A stretch of 64,000 bases of DNA from Calditrichales bacterium MX18-03 (GTDB taxonomy: Bacteria; Bacillota; Clostridia; Lutisporales; Lutisporaceae): positions 1 through 64,000 of the forward strand of contig JAJGRE010000004.1 of the NCBI GenBank assembly GCA_021083345.1. Reading direction: 5' to 3'. Positions 33,929 through 43,295 of this stretch are shown piece by piece. How positions within the stretch are numbered: position 1 is the stretch's first letter; every line of letters starts with the position of its first letter. The notes under the pieces were generated by a model. It saw nothing but the letters and a program-made list of their open reading frames with translations, made no database searches and was not told the origin of the DNA. The position numbers and the translations under genes are program-made.

Positions 33929-34337
33929 TCACAGCCTGATGATGCGGTCTCCCAGCAGCCTGGCTTCATCATCATTATGGGTAACCAGAACGACATCGAT
34001 ATCCCATATTTTTTTAAAATCCAGAAACTCTTTGTGTACCGTCTGCCTGGTACTGCTGTCCAAGGCCGAAAAGGGCTCATCCAAAAGCAGCAGCTGAGGC
34101 TCTGTGGCCAAAGCCCGTGCCAAAGCCACCCGCTGTTTTTCGCCTCCCGAGATCCTGCCCGGCAGCTTGCCCTCCAGATGCTTGATGCCAAACACCTGCT
34201 CAGGCGGTCCGCATACCCGAAATCCTTCATGCCTCTGCTGCGGATGCACCCTGGATGACAAGCACTTCCCGGTCTGTCTGGAAACTGATGCGCAGGTCGG
34301 CATATTGAAGCTTCTTAAATACATCTACATGGATCAT
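33929..34337 (-). pseudogene. modC: decayed molybdate ABC transporter ATPase gene
   Basis: The gene begins normally ([20 protein letters not shown]) but breaks inside Walker A: VIQGAS is followed by AAEA and a stop at 34227-34229, where family members continue with GKST. In another frame the second half is well kept: [21 protein letters not shown], the signature RVALARALA, and Walker [13 protein letters not shown], ending at GDRIIRL. About 70 codons including the P-loop lysine and Q-loop are gone, so the product cannot hydrolyse ATP. Confidence 0.8.
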
Positions 34338-34351
34338 GCTTTTCTCCTGTA

Positions 34352-34936
34352 TTATCCGTAATGCTTTCTTCTAACCCAATAGTTCAAGCTGTAGATCAGA
34401 ACGAAGCTGAACACCACCACCACAGCCATCAGTGTATTGGCCGTTTTGATGTCGCTGCTTTCTACCGCAAAGTATATGGCAAGGGGAATGGTTTCGGTCT
34501 TTCCCGATATGTTGCCCGCCACCATCAGGGTGGCGCCAAACTCGCCCAGGGACCTGGCAAAGGACAGAACGATACCGCTTGCGATTCCGGGCCACGCCAT
34601 GGGCAGGGTTATCCGCCAGAAAATCCGCTTTTCTCCGGCGCCAAGGGTCCTTGCCGCATGCTCATAGAGGTGGTTTATATTCAGGAAGGCCGCTTTGCAG
34701 CTCTGGTACATCAGCGGTATGGACACCGGTCCCCGCTTCCCGATGATGATCAGCAGGCCGTAACCGATTACCGAAGGCGGCAGGACCATAGGCAGCGTAA
34801 TCAGAACCTCAAGGAACTGTTTTCCTTTGAATTCATGCCTGGTAAACATGAAAGCCAGGTACAGGCCTGTCACCAAAGTAAGCAAGGTGGCTGCTGAAGC
34901 CACTTTGAGTGAAATCAGTATCGGGCTTAAATCCAT
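34352..34936 (-). pseudogene. modB: molybdate ABC permease ModB with an internal in-frame deletion
   Basis: An open frame of 194 codons with the ModB hallmarks LPMVLPPSVIGYGLLIIIGKRGP, FPLMYQS-type stretch (here SIPLMYQSCKAAF), AARTLGAGEKRIFWRITLP and the C-terminal helices. Between GKRGPV and SIPLMYQS about 30 residues are missing, including most of one membrane helix; intact members are about 225 residues. Since modA and modC beside it are also broken, it is probably not functional even though the frame is open. Confidence 0.65.
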
Positions 34937-34944
34937 ACGCCTAC

Positions 34945-35130
34945 CTACTCTGCCAGGACATCAACGCCGTATTTTTCAAATACCTGTCCGGCGCTTTCAG
35001 TGCCCAGGAAATCCAGGAATGCTTTTGCCGCATCTTTTTGCTGGCTGGCTGCTACCACGGCTGCCGGATAGACGATGGGTTTGTGGGACTGTGGGGGAAA
35101 TGCCTGAACCACCGCACTGCTTTTAATCAC
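34945..35130 (-). pseudogene. modA: C-terminal fragment of molybdate-binding protein ModA
   Basis: Only the last 61 residues remain (HKPIVYPAAVVAASQQKDAAKAFLDFLGTESAG and the final VFEKYGVDVLAE), typical of the end of ModA of about 260 residues. The signal peptide and most of the binding fold are absent; the fragment begins at the stop codon of the NAPRT-like gene. Confidence 0.75.
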
Positions 35131-36473
35131 CGTACCCTGACCAGGTTGGCGTTGCTGCTGGACTGCCTTCCCACTTTGGCTATATGGTGCCAGTGGTTGT
35201 CAATGCTCACTTGCACAATATCTGCCGTATAGTCGTTGTTGGTATTGTTGTCGCTGCTGTTATCCAGCAGTGATGAGCCGACGCCGTATATGTCCACCGG
35301 AACTCCCAGCTCCTCAAACTGCTTGATCCTCTGTATATTGAAGCCTCCGGTAGCGATAATTTTCACATCGCTGCACCACTGTTTGGCCAGCGCCGTGTCG
35401 GCTTCCTTCAGCTCCCAATCCAGGTATGCCGAGTCCATCGCCTTTCGGAGCTGCCATACCAGTCTTGGGTTGACGCCGCAATCCAACCGCTTGTCACCGA
35501 TGGGCTCAACCGATACATCCCGCATATTTCCGGAGGTGTCGGGCCGTGCGCCGAAAAGCTTGTAACGCCTGGCTTCCTCCAGCATACCTTCACGGTATAG
35601 CGATAAGTATTTCTCAAACATCCGGCTCATGACCTTCCGGACTTCCCCTATACAGTCGTTGTGGTAATCCACAAGGACAATTCTGGGCACTTCCATTGGC
35701 ATGATCCTGGAAAACTGCATCATGGTCTCAGCGGTATCCCCTAAAAAACATGCGATGGAAGCATGGGCGATGGTGCCGCCGCCTTTACCGCCCCACCAGC
35801 CGCCCTGGTCGTCTGTGGAGACAAAAATGCGGGAGTTTTTGTCGTGTTTCTGGTTGTAGGCCTGAACCGCCAAAGAATAGGCATAACCGTGCATCGCCTG
35901 CAGCTTGTAATGGGCAAAGCGGGCCGGGAAAAAGAGAATATCCTTTCCGGCAGCAGCTACCAGGGTATTGTACACATTGGTGGCTACTCTGGTGGCATCC
36001 GTCAATACACCAAGGATGGGCGTCTCCAGCAGGGCAAAATCCCTGTAGCGTCCCCGGATCTTGAGCACCGGCTGCACCTCCAGCGGATTGCCCTCATAGG
36101 CTGCAAAAGTGCCGTCATGGACCGCCTCAATCTCAAGCTGGTCAAAGGTATTGACAAACTCGCCCTGCTGATCATAATAACCGGAACACTCCTCAAGAAT
36201 GGCCAAGGCTTCATCTACACCTGCGATCAGGCTGACAGGCTTCCTCCTGGTAAAGAACTGCATCTCGACGATGATATCTCCGTTGTTGACGTGGCTGCAG
36301 TCTATTGCTTTCAAATCGCTGGCGCCATTGAATCGGTAGCCTTCGTCTGCCAGCTTTTCCAGTATTCTGACGGTATTGATAAAATAGGCATCGGAATACC
36401 AGCCTCTCCGCATTCTTTCAGAGTCGATCTTGAAAGTATCCTTCGGCAGTCGGCTGCCATTAAAAATGCTCAT
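35127..36473 (-). CDS. nicotinate phosphoribosyltransferase-like protein
   Basis: 448 residues of the NAPRTase family, which makes nicotinate mononucleotide from nicotinate and PRPP in NAD salvage. Family stretches include RRGWYSDAYFINTVRIL, VHDGTFAAYEGNPLEVQPVL, ARFAHYKLQAMHGYAYS, VSTDDQGGWWGGKGGGTIAH and IATGGFNIQRIKQFEELGVPVDIYGVGSSLL. AGAGGAG precedes the ATG. It follows an NrtR-type Nudix regulator by 36 bases, the classic pairing for NAD metabolism. Its last codons abut the modA fragment. Confidence 0.88.
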   Translation of the reverse strand: MSIFNGSRLPKDTFKIDSERMRRGWYSDAYFINTVRILEKLADEGYRFNGASDLKAIDCSHVNNGDIIVEMQFFTRRKPVSLIAGVDEALAILEECSGYYDQQGEFVNTFDQLEIEAVHDGTFAAYEGNPLEVQPVLKIRGRYRDFALLETPILGVLTDATRVATNVYNTLVAAAGKDILFFPARFAHYKLQAMHGYAYSLAVQAYNQKHDKNSRIFVSTDDQGGWWGGKGGGTIAHASIACFLGDTAETMMQFSRIMPMEVPRIVLVDYHNDCIGEVRKVMSRMFEKYLSLYREGMLEEARRYKLFGARPDTSGNMRDVSVEPIGDKRLDCGVNPRLVWQLRKAMDSAYLDWELKEADTALAKQWCSDVKIIATGGFNIQRIKQFEELGVPVDIYGVGSSLLDNSSDNNTNNDYTADIVQVSIDNHWHHIAKVGRQSSSNANLVRVR

Positions 36474-36509
36474 CTTTCTGCTCCTCTCATCTTTGCATAC
36501 GTTATCTTT

Positions 36510-37424
36510 CTATTCAAAGCCCATGCTTTTCCAGCCGGTGTTGTAACGGTACAGCTTTGAGGGCCTATGTCCCGCATCTCTTGTATAGTCGCCGGTCTCC
36601 GATACCATTCCGGCAATTTTTCTTCTGAAATTGGCCTTCAACAGCGGTTTATCCATAATCACCTCATAGACCTGCTGCAGCTCGGTCAGCGTGAAACGCT
36701 CCGGCATCAGGTTGAAGGCAATATCCGTGTACTGGATCTTATTTCTCAGGCGCTCAATGCCATACTCTATGATCCTGGCGTGATCAAAGGCAATTCCGTT
36801 GGACGCCACAAGCTCGCGATCCGTCCGGGTCACATTTCCAGCCACCTGCTTCGTTATTTTTATACACGCAGTCAGAACATCCTCCCGCCCTCTGAGTGTG
36901 AGATCGACCCATTCCTGCAAAATATAACCCTCTGCCGTCACGGCTTTTTGCTGTTCCACGAGCCGGGTCTTTACCGTAAACCACTCGGCAGCTTCAGCGT
37001 CGTCTCCGGCCCTCACATCCAGTATGCTCTCATCCACCAAGGCCATATAGGAGCAGCCGATGACTCTTGTTCTGGGATCCCGTTCTACATCACCCCAGGT
37101 GTAAAGCTGTTCCATGTATATATTTTCAATGTTGGTCTCTTCCTTCAGCTCCCGCTGTGCCGCCTGATCCAAGCTTTCCCTTACATCCGCAAAGCCTCCG
37201 GGAAGCGCCCAGCAGCCCATAAAAGGGTGGTCACCCCTTTTGATCATGAGCAGCTTCAGGACCTTTTCAGGCAGCTTCCGATAGCTCTCTTTTTCCTTGT
37301 TCATGACGGCAAAAAGCAGCATATCCACGGTCACGGAGGGTCTTTCGTATTTTCCGGCATCGTAAGCCTTTAGAAAGGCTGCCTCTGTCAGACCCTGCCT
37401 GTTTCTTAGTTCCTTTCTGTCCAT
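36510..37424 (-). CDS. nrtR: NrtR-type Nudix regulator of NAD metabolism
   Basis: 304 residues: a Nudix domain (about 25-170) with box GGFADVRESLDQAAQRELKE and a C-terminal winged helix (about 215-300; FNLMPERFTLTELQQVYEVI, LLKANFRRKIA), which is the NrtR layout. NrtR binds ADP-ribose and represses NAD biosynthesis genes. The box ends EETN where active hydrolases have EEXG, fitting a sensor rather than an enzyme. It heads a unit with the NAPRTase gene. An ATAAT-GTT-ATTAT inverted repeat (37466-37478) in its upstream region is a possible operator. Confidence 0.85.
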   Translation of the reverse strand: MDRKELRNRQGLTEAAFLKAYDAGKYERPSVTVDMLLFAVMNKEKESYRKLPEKVLKLLMIKRGDHPFMGCWALPGGFADVRESLDQAAQRELKEETNIENIYMEQLYTWGDVERDPRTRVIGCSYMALVDESILDVRAGDDAEAAEWFTVKTRLVEQQKAVTAEGYILQEWVDLTLRGREDVLTACIKITKQVAGNVTRTDRELVASNGIAFDHARIIEYGIERLRNKIQYTDIAFNLMPERFTLTELQQVYEVIMDKPLLKANFRRKIAGMVSETGDYTRDAGHRPSKLYRYNTGWKSMGFE

Positions 37425-37534
37425 TTCCCGTCTCCTTTCATTCTTGACTGTCCTTTCATATTATCATAATGTTATTATCATTTTAGTGTTATGCTTGATT
37501 CTTGTCAACCATTGTCACGGACTTAACAAATTCA

Positions 37535-37566
37535 AAGCTCCAACAGGTTTGACCCCGTTGGAGCTT
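37535..37566 (-). terminator. terminator after the SEC-C gene
   Basis: AAGCTCCAAC and GTTGGAGCTT form a ten-bp stem with a 12-base loop, followed by a broken T tract (TTGAATTTGTT) on the minus strand. It lies 25 bases after the stop codon. Confidence 0.6.
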
Positions 37567-37591
37567 CTCATATGCTTCTTCTCGTTTCTGA

Positions 37592-38092
37592 TTATGACGC
37601 GCAGCACTTCTTGTACTTTTTTCCGCTGCCGCAAGGACAGGGATCATTACGTCCAGGTTTCTCTTCCTTTACCACCGTTCCTGAGAGCCTCTGCTCTTTG
37701 GTTATTTCTTTTCTTCTTTCAGGCGTCAGGATACTGTCCCAAGCGGGCAGCTCATAAAGCCAGTGGGCTTTTGCCGCCAACATGTTGTAATACAGCTTCT
37801 CCAGATCGGTTTCCAGCCTGACGGTGCTTTCCTCTTCCAGCTCATCCAGCTTGTTGGGCGTCACCAGGCTGTCGTTGATGCCGTCCAAAAAGCCCGTAAA
37901 AAGCTCAATGCTGGTACCGAAGCGCTCAGCCAGTTCCTTTACCGTCCCTTCAACCACAACGCCGGGTTCGGCAAGCAGCTTTTCGTAAATACCCTTTTCC
38001 ACTTCAAAATAGTCTGCCCAGAACTTCTTCTGCGCATTTTCGTCCTTTTCGCTTTCGTAAGCCGTGTTTCTCCAGTTTTCCAGTAAACCCAT
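37592..38092 (-). CDS. SEC-C motif protein
   Basis: 166 residues. The first 130 are helical and acidic without a motif I recognise; the C-terminus is a clear SEC-C zinc motif ([19 protein letters not shown]), as found at the end of SecA and in many unrelated proteins. Function unknown; such proteins may bind ribosomes or nucleic acid. Confidence 0.8.
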   Translation of the reverse strand: MGLLENWRNTAYESEKDENAQKKFWADYFEVEKGIYEKLLAEPGVVVEGTVKELAERFGTSIELFTGFLDGINDSLVTPNKLDELEEESTVRLETDLEKLYYNMLAAKAHWLYELPAWDSILTPERRKEITKEQRLSGTVVKEEKPGRNDPCPCGSGKKYKKCCAS

Positions 38093-38185
38093 CCTATTAC
38101 TCCCTTATATAAGAATTTTCCGCTCTAATTATATTATAATATGTCACAATTTGCAATGATTATAGCTGACAGACTCAACCTTACC

Positions 38186-39205
38186 TTAGATATCAAGCAC
38201 AATCAGCTTGTTTTCCTTGAAGGATTCGGTAGCGATATAGGCAATCTCGGTGGATTTGGTGCCGTCATATACCGTAACTGCAGGCTTGCGGTTCTCCAGT
38301 ATGCAGCTGATGAACTCCTGCTTCTCGATCAGATAGGCCTCGGAAAAACGCTCGGGGAAGCCGGATACACATTCCTTTACCGCGCCATGCTCGTTCAGGA
38401 TGGTAACCAGGTTCTTCTGGGGAACCGTCCCGATCTTCAGTGTTCCTTTGGTACCGATGATCTCGGTCTCGATATGGTAGCCGTGAGGCGCTGTCCTTCC
38501 GGCATGCAGCTGTGCCATGGAGCCGTCGGCAAACTGCATCAGGGCGCAGACATTGTCTCCGTCTCCGAATTGACTGAATTCTGGATGCAGGTAACTGCCC
38601 CCCGCTGCATAGACGCTCTTCAGCTCGCTGCCCAGGAACCAACGAGCCAGATCGATGTCGTGCACTGCCATATCCAGGAACATCCCACCGCTGGTTGCCG
38701 CGAACTTGATGCAGCCCTCTATGTTCTTTTCGGGATCAATACTGGCCGCTTTAATGATATAAGGCTTTCCAATGGCACCCTCCTCGATCTTCTGCTTCGC
38801 ATAAGCATAGGAGGGGTCATAGCGCCGCATGAAGCCCAGCATGAAAACCTTGTCCGGATGCCTTTCTACGGCTTTCTCCGCCTGTTTGCACTCTTCTATG
38901 GTAACCCCCAGCGGTTTTTCACTGAAAACATGCAAGCCCGCATCCAGGGCAGCAACGATCTGGCTGCAATGCTCGGAGGAGGTGGAGCAAATGATGACTG
39001 CTTCCAGCTCGGGGTTGTGAATCATTTCGCTGTAATCACTATAAACATGCTTGATGCCCCAATGGGTTTGGACATAATCCAATTCCTCTTTCCGGATGCT
39101 GCACGCTGCTATCAGCTCGGCATTGGGAATTCTGAAGGCCATATCCTCGGCATGCTTCATTCCCAATCTGCCCAAGCCCACGATACCTGCTTTTATTTTT
39201 CTCAT
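38186..39205 (-). CDS. Gfo/Idh/MocA family dehydrogenase (inositol dehydrogenase-like)
   Basis: 339 residues: N-terminal Rossmann domain (KAGIVGLGRLGMKHAED), the EKPLGVT motif with the catalytic-region lysine near residue 95, and the C-terminal beta-sheet domain with GGMFLDMAVHDIDLARW. Closely related to inositol 2-dehydrogenase and to the iolG in this window. It sits 3' of the lacI gene with its own upstream region, which holds a LacI-type operator and a full 59-bp inverted-repeat element just before AGGAGG. A second inositol isomer or related cyclitol is a fair guess for substrate. Confidence 0.83.
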   Translation of the reverse strand: MRKIKAGIVGLGRLGMKHAEDMAFRIPNAELIAACSIRKEELDYVQTHWGIKHVYSDYSEMIHNPELEAVIICSTSSEHCSQIVAALDAGLHVFSEKPLGVTIEECKQAEKAVERHPDKVFMLGFMRRYDPSYAYAKQKIEEGAIGKPYIIKAASIDPEKNIEGCIKFAATSGGMFLDMAVHDIDLARWFLGSELKSVYAAGGSYLHPEFSQFGDGDNVCALMQFADGSMAQLHAGRTAPHGYHIETEIIGTKGTLKIGTVPQKNLVTILNEHGAVKECVSGFPERFSEAYLIEKQEFISCILENRKPAVTVYDGTKSTEIAYIATESFKENKLIVLDI

Positions 39206-39226
39206 TTCATTTCCTCCTATTAATGT

Positions 39227-39285
39227 AAAGGGACACACCTTGCTCGAGTAACATGTATTTCTTTTACGTTAAGGAATGTCCCTTT
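39227..39285 (-). repeat. 59-bp inverted-repeat element, copy before Gfo/Idh gene
   Basis: Ends AAAGGGACACACCTT and AAGGAATGTCCCTTT are inverted repeats matching at 13 of 15 positions; the middle 29 bases include CTCGAG. By eye 53 of 59 bases match the copy at 56978. The GGTGTGTCCCTTT end faces the ribosome binding site of the downstream gene, as in the other copies. Confidence 0.8.
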
Positions 39286-39351
39286 TTGATAATGAAGTTA
39301 ATCTTCTCAACCAGTACTGAAAATTCATGAAATCTCAGCTGTTATCTCAAC

Positions 39352-39363
39352 GAAAACGTTTGC
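39352..39363. promoter_or_regulatory. LacI-type operator GAAAACGTTTGC
   Basis: Near-perfect palindrome of the G-N-AAACGTTT-N-C type in the intergenic region between lacI and the Gfo/Idh gene. One of five such sites in the inositol region. Confidence 0.65.
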
Positions 39364-39377
39364 GTAACCCTTGAATG

Positions 39378-39407
39378 AAAACCTGCACGATAAATCTTGC
39401 AGGTTTT
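39378..39407 (-). terminator. terminator after lacI
   Basis: AAAACCTGCA and TGCAGGTTTT form a ten-bp stem with a ten-base loop. It lies 30 bases after the lacI stop codon. Confidence 0.7.
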
Positions 39408-39437
39408 ATACTTGATTCATATCACAGCCTGCGCCGG

Positions 39438-40445
39438 CTACCAGGACTGGAGTCCTCTGGTGGTTTTCCGCTCGATCAGCTCCGGATCCAAAATGATCCT
39501 TTTCACCTCTTTTTTTGCCTTGTTCTTTATTTCGTTCAGAAGAATCTCAACAGCATATTTGCCCATCAGGTACTTGGGCTGGGCAATGGTGGTCAGCTGA
39601 ATCTGAGGCAGATCTGCGTGGGGGATATCGTCAAAGCCCACGATTCCCAGATCGTTGGGAACATCCAAGCCATGCTCCTTAGCACTCTGCAATACACCGA
39701 AGGCGATAACGTCGTTTCCGGCAAACACGCCGTCAGGCAAATTCCCTGACTCGATCAGCCGGGTCATGGTCTCATATCCGCTTTGCGTTTTGAAGCTGCC
39801 GTTTATGATCAAAGATTCGTCAATTTTGTATTTGTAGCGCTGAAGCGCCAGCTTGTAGCCCTCCATCCGCTGGGTATTAGAAAAGGAGTCCGGCTTGCCG
39901 CCGATAAAGGCAATCTTCTTGTATCCTGCCTCTATCATATGCTTGGTTGCCAAAAATCCGCCGCGCTCATTGTCAATTTCAATGCAGCTGTACTTGCTGT
40001 CATTCAGTATCTTGTTGAACAGCACGACGGGTACGGTGATATGTCCGAGATTATCTTCTTCAGAGTCGGAGGCGGGCTTGATGATGATGCCGTCAACCCG
40101 CTTTTCCTGGAGCGCTTTGAGGTAGATCTGCTCTTTCTTTATGTCCCAGTTGGTATTGCATAAGAATGTATTGTAGCCGTATTCGCTGGCTATTTCTTCA
40201 ACACCTCTGGCAATCTCCGGAAAAAACGGATTGGTGATATCGGGAATAACCAGGGCGATGGTGTGGGTATGCTTCATCACCAGACCCCGTGCAATGGCAT
40301 TGGGCTGATAACCCATCTTCTTGGCTTCTGCCATAATCATTTCCTTGGTCTCTGCATTGACGCCTGCCCGGTCATTCAGTGCACGGGATACCGTCGCATA
40401 GGATACGCCGATTTTTTTCGCGATGTCTTTAATCGTTACTTCCAT
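39438..40445 (-). CDS. LacI-family regulator of the inositol region
   Basis: 335 residues: DNA-binding domain TIKDIAKKIGVSYATVSRAL at the N-terminus with hinge GYQPNAIARGL, followed by the periplasmic-binding-protein-like effector domain (HTIALVIPDITNPFF, GIVGFDDIPHADL). AGGAGAG precedes the ATG. It is the last gene of the run iolG-iolI-iolB-iolD-iolE-MCP-lacI. LacI proteins bind sites like the G-N-AAACGTTT-N-C palindromes found here, so it is the probable inositol repressor in place of the DeoR-type IolR of Bacillus. Confidence 0.88.
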   Translation of the reverse strand: MEVTIKDIAKKIGVSYATVSRALNDRAGVNAETKEMIMAEAKKMGYQPNAIARGLVMKHTHTIALVIPDITNPFFPEIARGVEEIASEYGYNTFLCNTNWDIKKEQIYLKALQEKRVDGIIIKPASDSEEDNLGHITVPVVLFNKILNDSKYSCIEIDNERGGFLATKHMIEAGYKKIAFIGGKPDSFSNTQRMEGYKLALQRYKYKIDESLIINGSFKTQSGYETMTRLIESGNLPDGVFAGNDVIAFGVLQSAKEHGLDVPNDLGIVGFDDIPHADLPQIQLTTIAQPKYLMGKYAVEILLNEIKNKAKKEVKRIILDPELIERKTTRGLQSW

Positions 40446-40511
40446 ACTACTCTCCTACACTTACAATTTAGCCTAATGACATTATAGGATATACCCGTAT
40501 TACCCGTACAA

Positions 40512-42293
40512 CTAAATATTGAACCGGTTAACCTCGGCCTGCATTTCCCTGGTTAGCTCATTCAAGAGCTGTGCCGTTGATGCCACCTCTTCCGAAGCCG
40601 CATTGATCTGCTGGCTGGAGGAGGATATCTGCTGAGCGGTTTCTGAGGTATGTCCGGCAACCTTGGAAACCGATAGGACCTTTTCGATTATTTCTGTCTT
40701 ATCCGTGTGGATGGTGGCAATCAGGTCATTGACCTTTTCTATTCTGGGTAAAATGACGGAAATCGCAGAGACCATATCCCAGAAGTATGCGGTGGTATTG
40801 TCTATGACACCCACCTGCTGCTCCAGGCCGCCAATAACTGACTTGGTGGTCTTTACGGCATCGCCGCTTTCAGCGGATATCTTCTCTACCAGTTGATTGA
40901 TCTCCGAAGCTGAGGCTTTGGACTGCTCCGCCAGCTTTCTAATCTCATCGGATACCACTGCAAAGCCTCTTCCTGCTTCCCCTGCCCTCGCCGCTTCAAT
41001 AGCGGCATTCAGCGCAAGCAGGTTGGTCTGATCCGCTATATTGTTGATCATATCCGTAATGTCTTTAATCTTGTAAATACTGTGTCCCAGCTGTTCAATC
41101 CGTCCGCTGACTTCATTGAAAGCGGAATTCATTTCTTTTGAGGAGGTCACCAGGTTTTCCAGGAGTTGGCTGCTCTTCTGGGCCATTCCGTCAGTCTTTC
41201 TCACACTGTTGTCCACTTCGCCCACTGATTCTATGATATGGTTCAGCTTCTTCCCGAAGGAATCCACGATCAGGCCGGCCTGGTTCAAGTCCTCTGCCTG
41301 CTCTGCAGCACCGTTTGCCATAAACAGGATGGACTCCGTCACCTCCTGGGAGGATGCGCTCATTTCCTGAGATATGGATGCCAGGCTTTCCGAGCTTACA
41401 CCGATCTTGGCCGACTCTTCCTTGATCCTGCCGAGCATCCGGGCCACATCCTTCAGCGTTTTGTCCAGCATTCTCCGGATATTTCCGAACTCATTCCTTC
41501 CATTGGCATCGATGCTGACTGTGAAATCACCGCTGGAAACCTTTCCGAAAATGTCTCCCAGTTCCTTCAACCCTCTGCGCACGGTATTGGCAATAGCTGC
41601 CGATATGAACAGCAGCACCAGCAGTGCGAAAGAAAAAACAGCTGCGATAGTTATGTTGTTTTTGCGGGCAATGGTTTGACTGTCTTGTCTGATTGCATCC
41701 GCAGCCTCTTTGTTGTAGTTTATCAGCTCTTCCAAATAAAACTGCATTTGATCGCCTATATACTGCATCTGTCGCTTTTCTTCATCAGTGACCTCTGCTT
41801 CCATGACCAGATGGGATTTGATCTGATTCCAGGTATTCAGATAATCATCGTAGTTTTTCTTGAAGCCTTCAAAATTCTGCAGCTCCTTGGCAGGCATCTG
41901 ATGTGTCCCGTACTCCTCAATCAGCTGGCGTACTTCAGTGTCCAGCTTTTCGATGGCCATAACGTTGGTTCCGTTATAGCCTTTATCCAGGTTTGAGGCG
42001 ACATTGAGACGGATGCTCATCATCCTGTCCATCAGGTCTCCACATTTAATAATGGGTGTCAGGCTTTTGGTGTAGATTGTATTGACGTGTTCGTTTACGA
42101 CACTTGTGCTGTAGAATCCCGTCCAACCTATTAATGCAATAAAAACAAGTCCCAGGACGGCAATCAGGATGATTCCTCTGACCACTTTGATTTCATTAAA
42201 ACTGAACAACTTTCTACTGCGCTTTTTCTCCCTTTTGCTGCGTATAAGCTTCGACAATATCTGCACCTCTTTTCCCCAATTATTCATCACCAT
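40512..42293 (-). CDS. methyl-accepting chemotaxis protein of the inositol region
   Basis: 593 residues: cytoplasmic N-terminus, membrane helix (about 38-60), four-helix-bundle sensor (about 62-205), second helix (about 208-230), HAMP, and signalling domain with [17 protein letters not shown] near 425. It lies 87 bases after iolE and 66 bases before lacI, which suggests a role in taxis to inositol or a related sugar alcohol, possibly through the binding protein of the importer. Confidence 0.9.
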   Translation of the reverse strand: MVMNNWGKEVQILSKLIRSKREKKRSRKLFSFNEIKVVRGIILIAVLGLVFIALIGWTGFYSTSVVNEHVNTIYTKSLTPIIKCGDLMDRMMSIRLNVASNLDKGYNGTNVMAIEKLDTEVRQLIEEYGTHQMPAKELQNFEGFKKNYDDYLNTWNQIKSHLVMEAEVTDEEKRQMQYIGDQMQFYLEELINYNKEAADAIRQDSQTIARKNNITIAAVFSFALLVLLFISAAIANTVRRGLKELGDIFGKVSSGDFTVSIDANGRNEFGNIRRMLDKTLKDVARMLGRIKEESAKIGVSSESLASISQEMSASSQEVTESILFMANGAAEQAEDLNQAGLIVDSFGKKLNHIIESVGEVDNSVRKTDGMAQKSSQLLENLVTSSKEMNSAFNEVSGRIEQLGHSIYKIKDITDMINNIADQTNLLALNAAIEAARAGEAGRGFAVVSDEIRKLAEQSKASASEINQLVEKISAESGDAVKTTKSVIGGLEQQVGVIDNTTAYFWDMVSAISVILPRIEKVNDLIATIHTDKTEIIEKVLSVSKVAGHTSETAQQISSSSQQINAASEEVASTAQLLNELTREMQAEVNRFNI

Positions 42294-42380
42294 TATACAC
42301 TATTCCCGGTGACGTTTGCACCATTTTTTGCAACGGACCAATTTATGAACAATCGACGTTGATGAAAAGAGGAATTCCAC

Positions 42381-43277
42381 TTACAACCCTGTTTTTTCAC
42401 TGATATATTTTCTTGCCCTGATTGCATATTCCAAGGGGTTAGCCTTAGCCGGATCCTGCTCTGCTTCCACTACGAACCAGCCCATGTAATTGTTTTCGCC
42501 AAGAATGTCAAACAAAGGCTCAAAGTCGATCATGCCGTCTCCTGGAATGGTAAAGGCGCCTTCCTTAACGGCCTGCAAAAAGCTCAGCTTTTCATTTTTG
42601 ACCCTTTCCAGCACGTCTTTTCTAACATCCTTCAAATGTACATGCTGGATCCTTTTAATATACTTTTTCAGTACTTCCTCAGGGTTTTCCCCGGAGAAGG
42701 TCAAATGTCCGCTGTCAAAAAGGAGGTAAACCAGGTTGGGATCCGTCATGGTCATCAGGCGGTCGATCTCTTCCAAAGTCTGCACGCCCGTACCCATATG
42801 ATGGTGGTATGCGACTACCATATCTTTTTCTGCTGCCAGGCGTCCCAAAACCTCCAGCCCTTTAGCCAATCTATCCCACTCTTCAGCGGTAAAGGAAGGC
42901 TTCATGTCAAATACCGGTACATCCATCATTCCCTGAATGCTGTGACCTTGCTCGCAGGCACCGATAACCTTTGCACCCATAGCATGCAGGAAGTCCCGAT
43001 GCTTTATAAAGGCTTCCACCGTTTCCTCCAGGGGCTTTGTGGTCAGAAATGCGCTGAACCACGCATTGCAGATTCGGATACCCCTCAGGTCCAATGCTTT
43101 CTTCAATACAGCCGGATCCTTTGGATACTTATTTCCAATCTCACTGCCTGTGAATCCTGCCAACGCCATTTCACTGACGCACTGCTCAAAGGTGTTTTCT
43201 CCGCCCAGCTCCGGCATATCGTCATTTGTCCAGGCAATGGGTGCGATCCCCAGCTTTACATTATTCTTGTCAATCAT
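42381..43277 (-). CDS. iolE: inosose dehydratase IolE
   Basis: Dehydrates 2-keto-myo-inositol to 3D-trihydroxycyclohexane-1,2-dione. 298 residues, TIM barrel of the sugar isomerase/epimerase family, with the IolE start [18 protein letters not shown] and metal ligands in [24 protein letters not shown] and VVEAEQDP. It follows iolD by 18 bases, so the two steps are made together. Confidence 0.92.
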   Translation of the reverse strand: MIDKNNVKLGIAPIAWTNDDMPELGGENTFEQCVSEMALAGFTGSEIGNKYPKDPAVLKKALDLRGIRICNAWFSAFLTTKPLEETVEAFIKHRDFLHAMGAKVIGACEQGHSIQGMMDVPVFDMKPSFTAEEWDRLAKGLEVLGRLAAEKDMVVAYHHHMGTGVQTLEEIDRLMTMTDPNLVYLLFDSGHLTFSGENPEEVLKKYIKRIQHVHLKDVRKDVLERVKNEKLSFLQAVKEGAFTIPGDGMIDFEPLFDILGENNYMGWFVVEAEQDPAKANPLEYAIRARKYISEKTGL

Positions 43278-43295
43278 ACTTGCTTCCCCCTATAA

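Noticed and set aside
34352-34936. Intact modB
   Set aside because: The frame is open, but a membrane-helix-sized block is missing compared with the family and both partner genes are broken.
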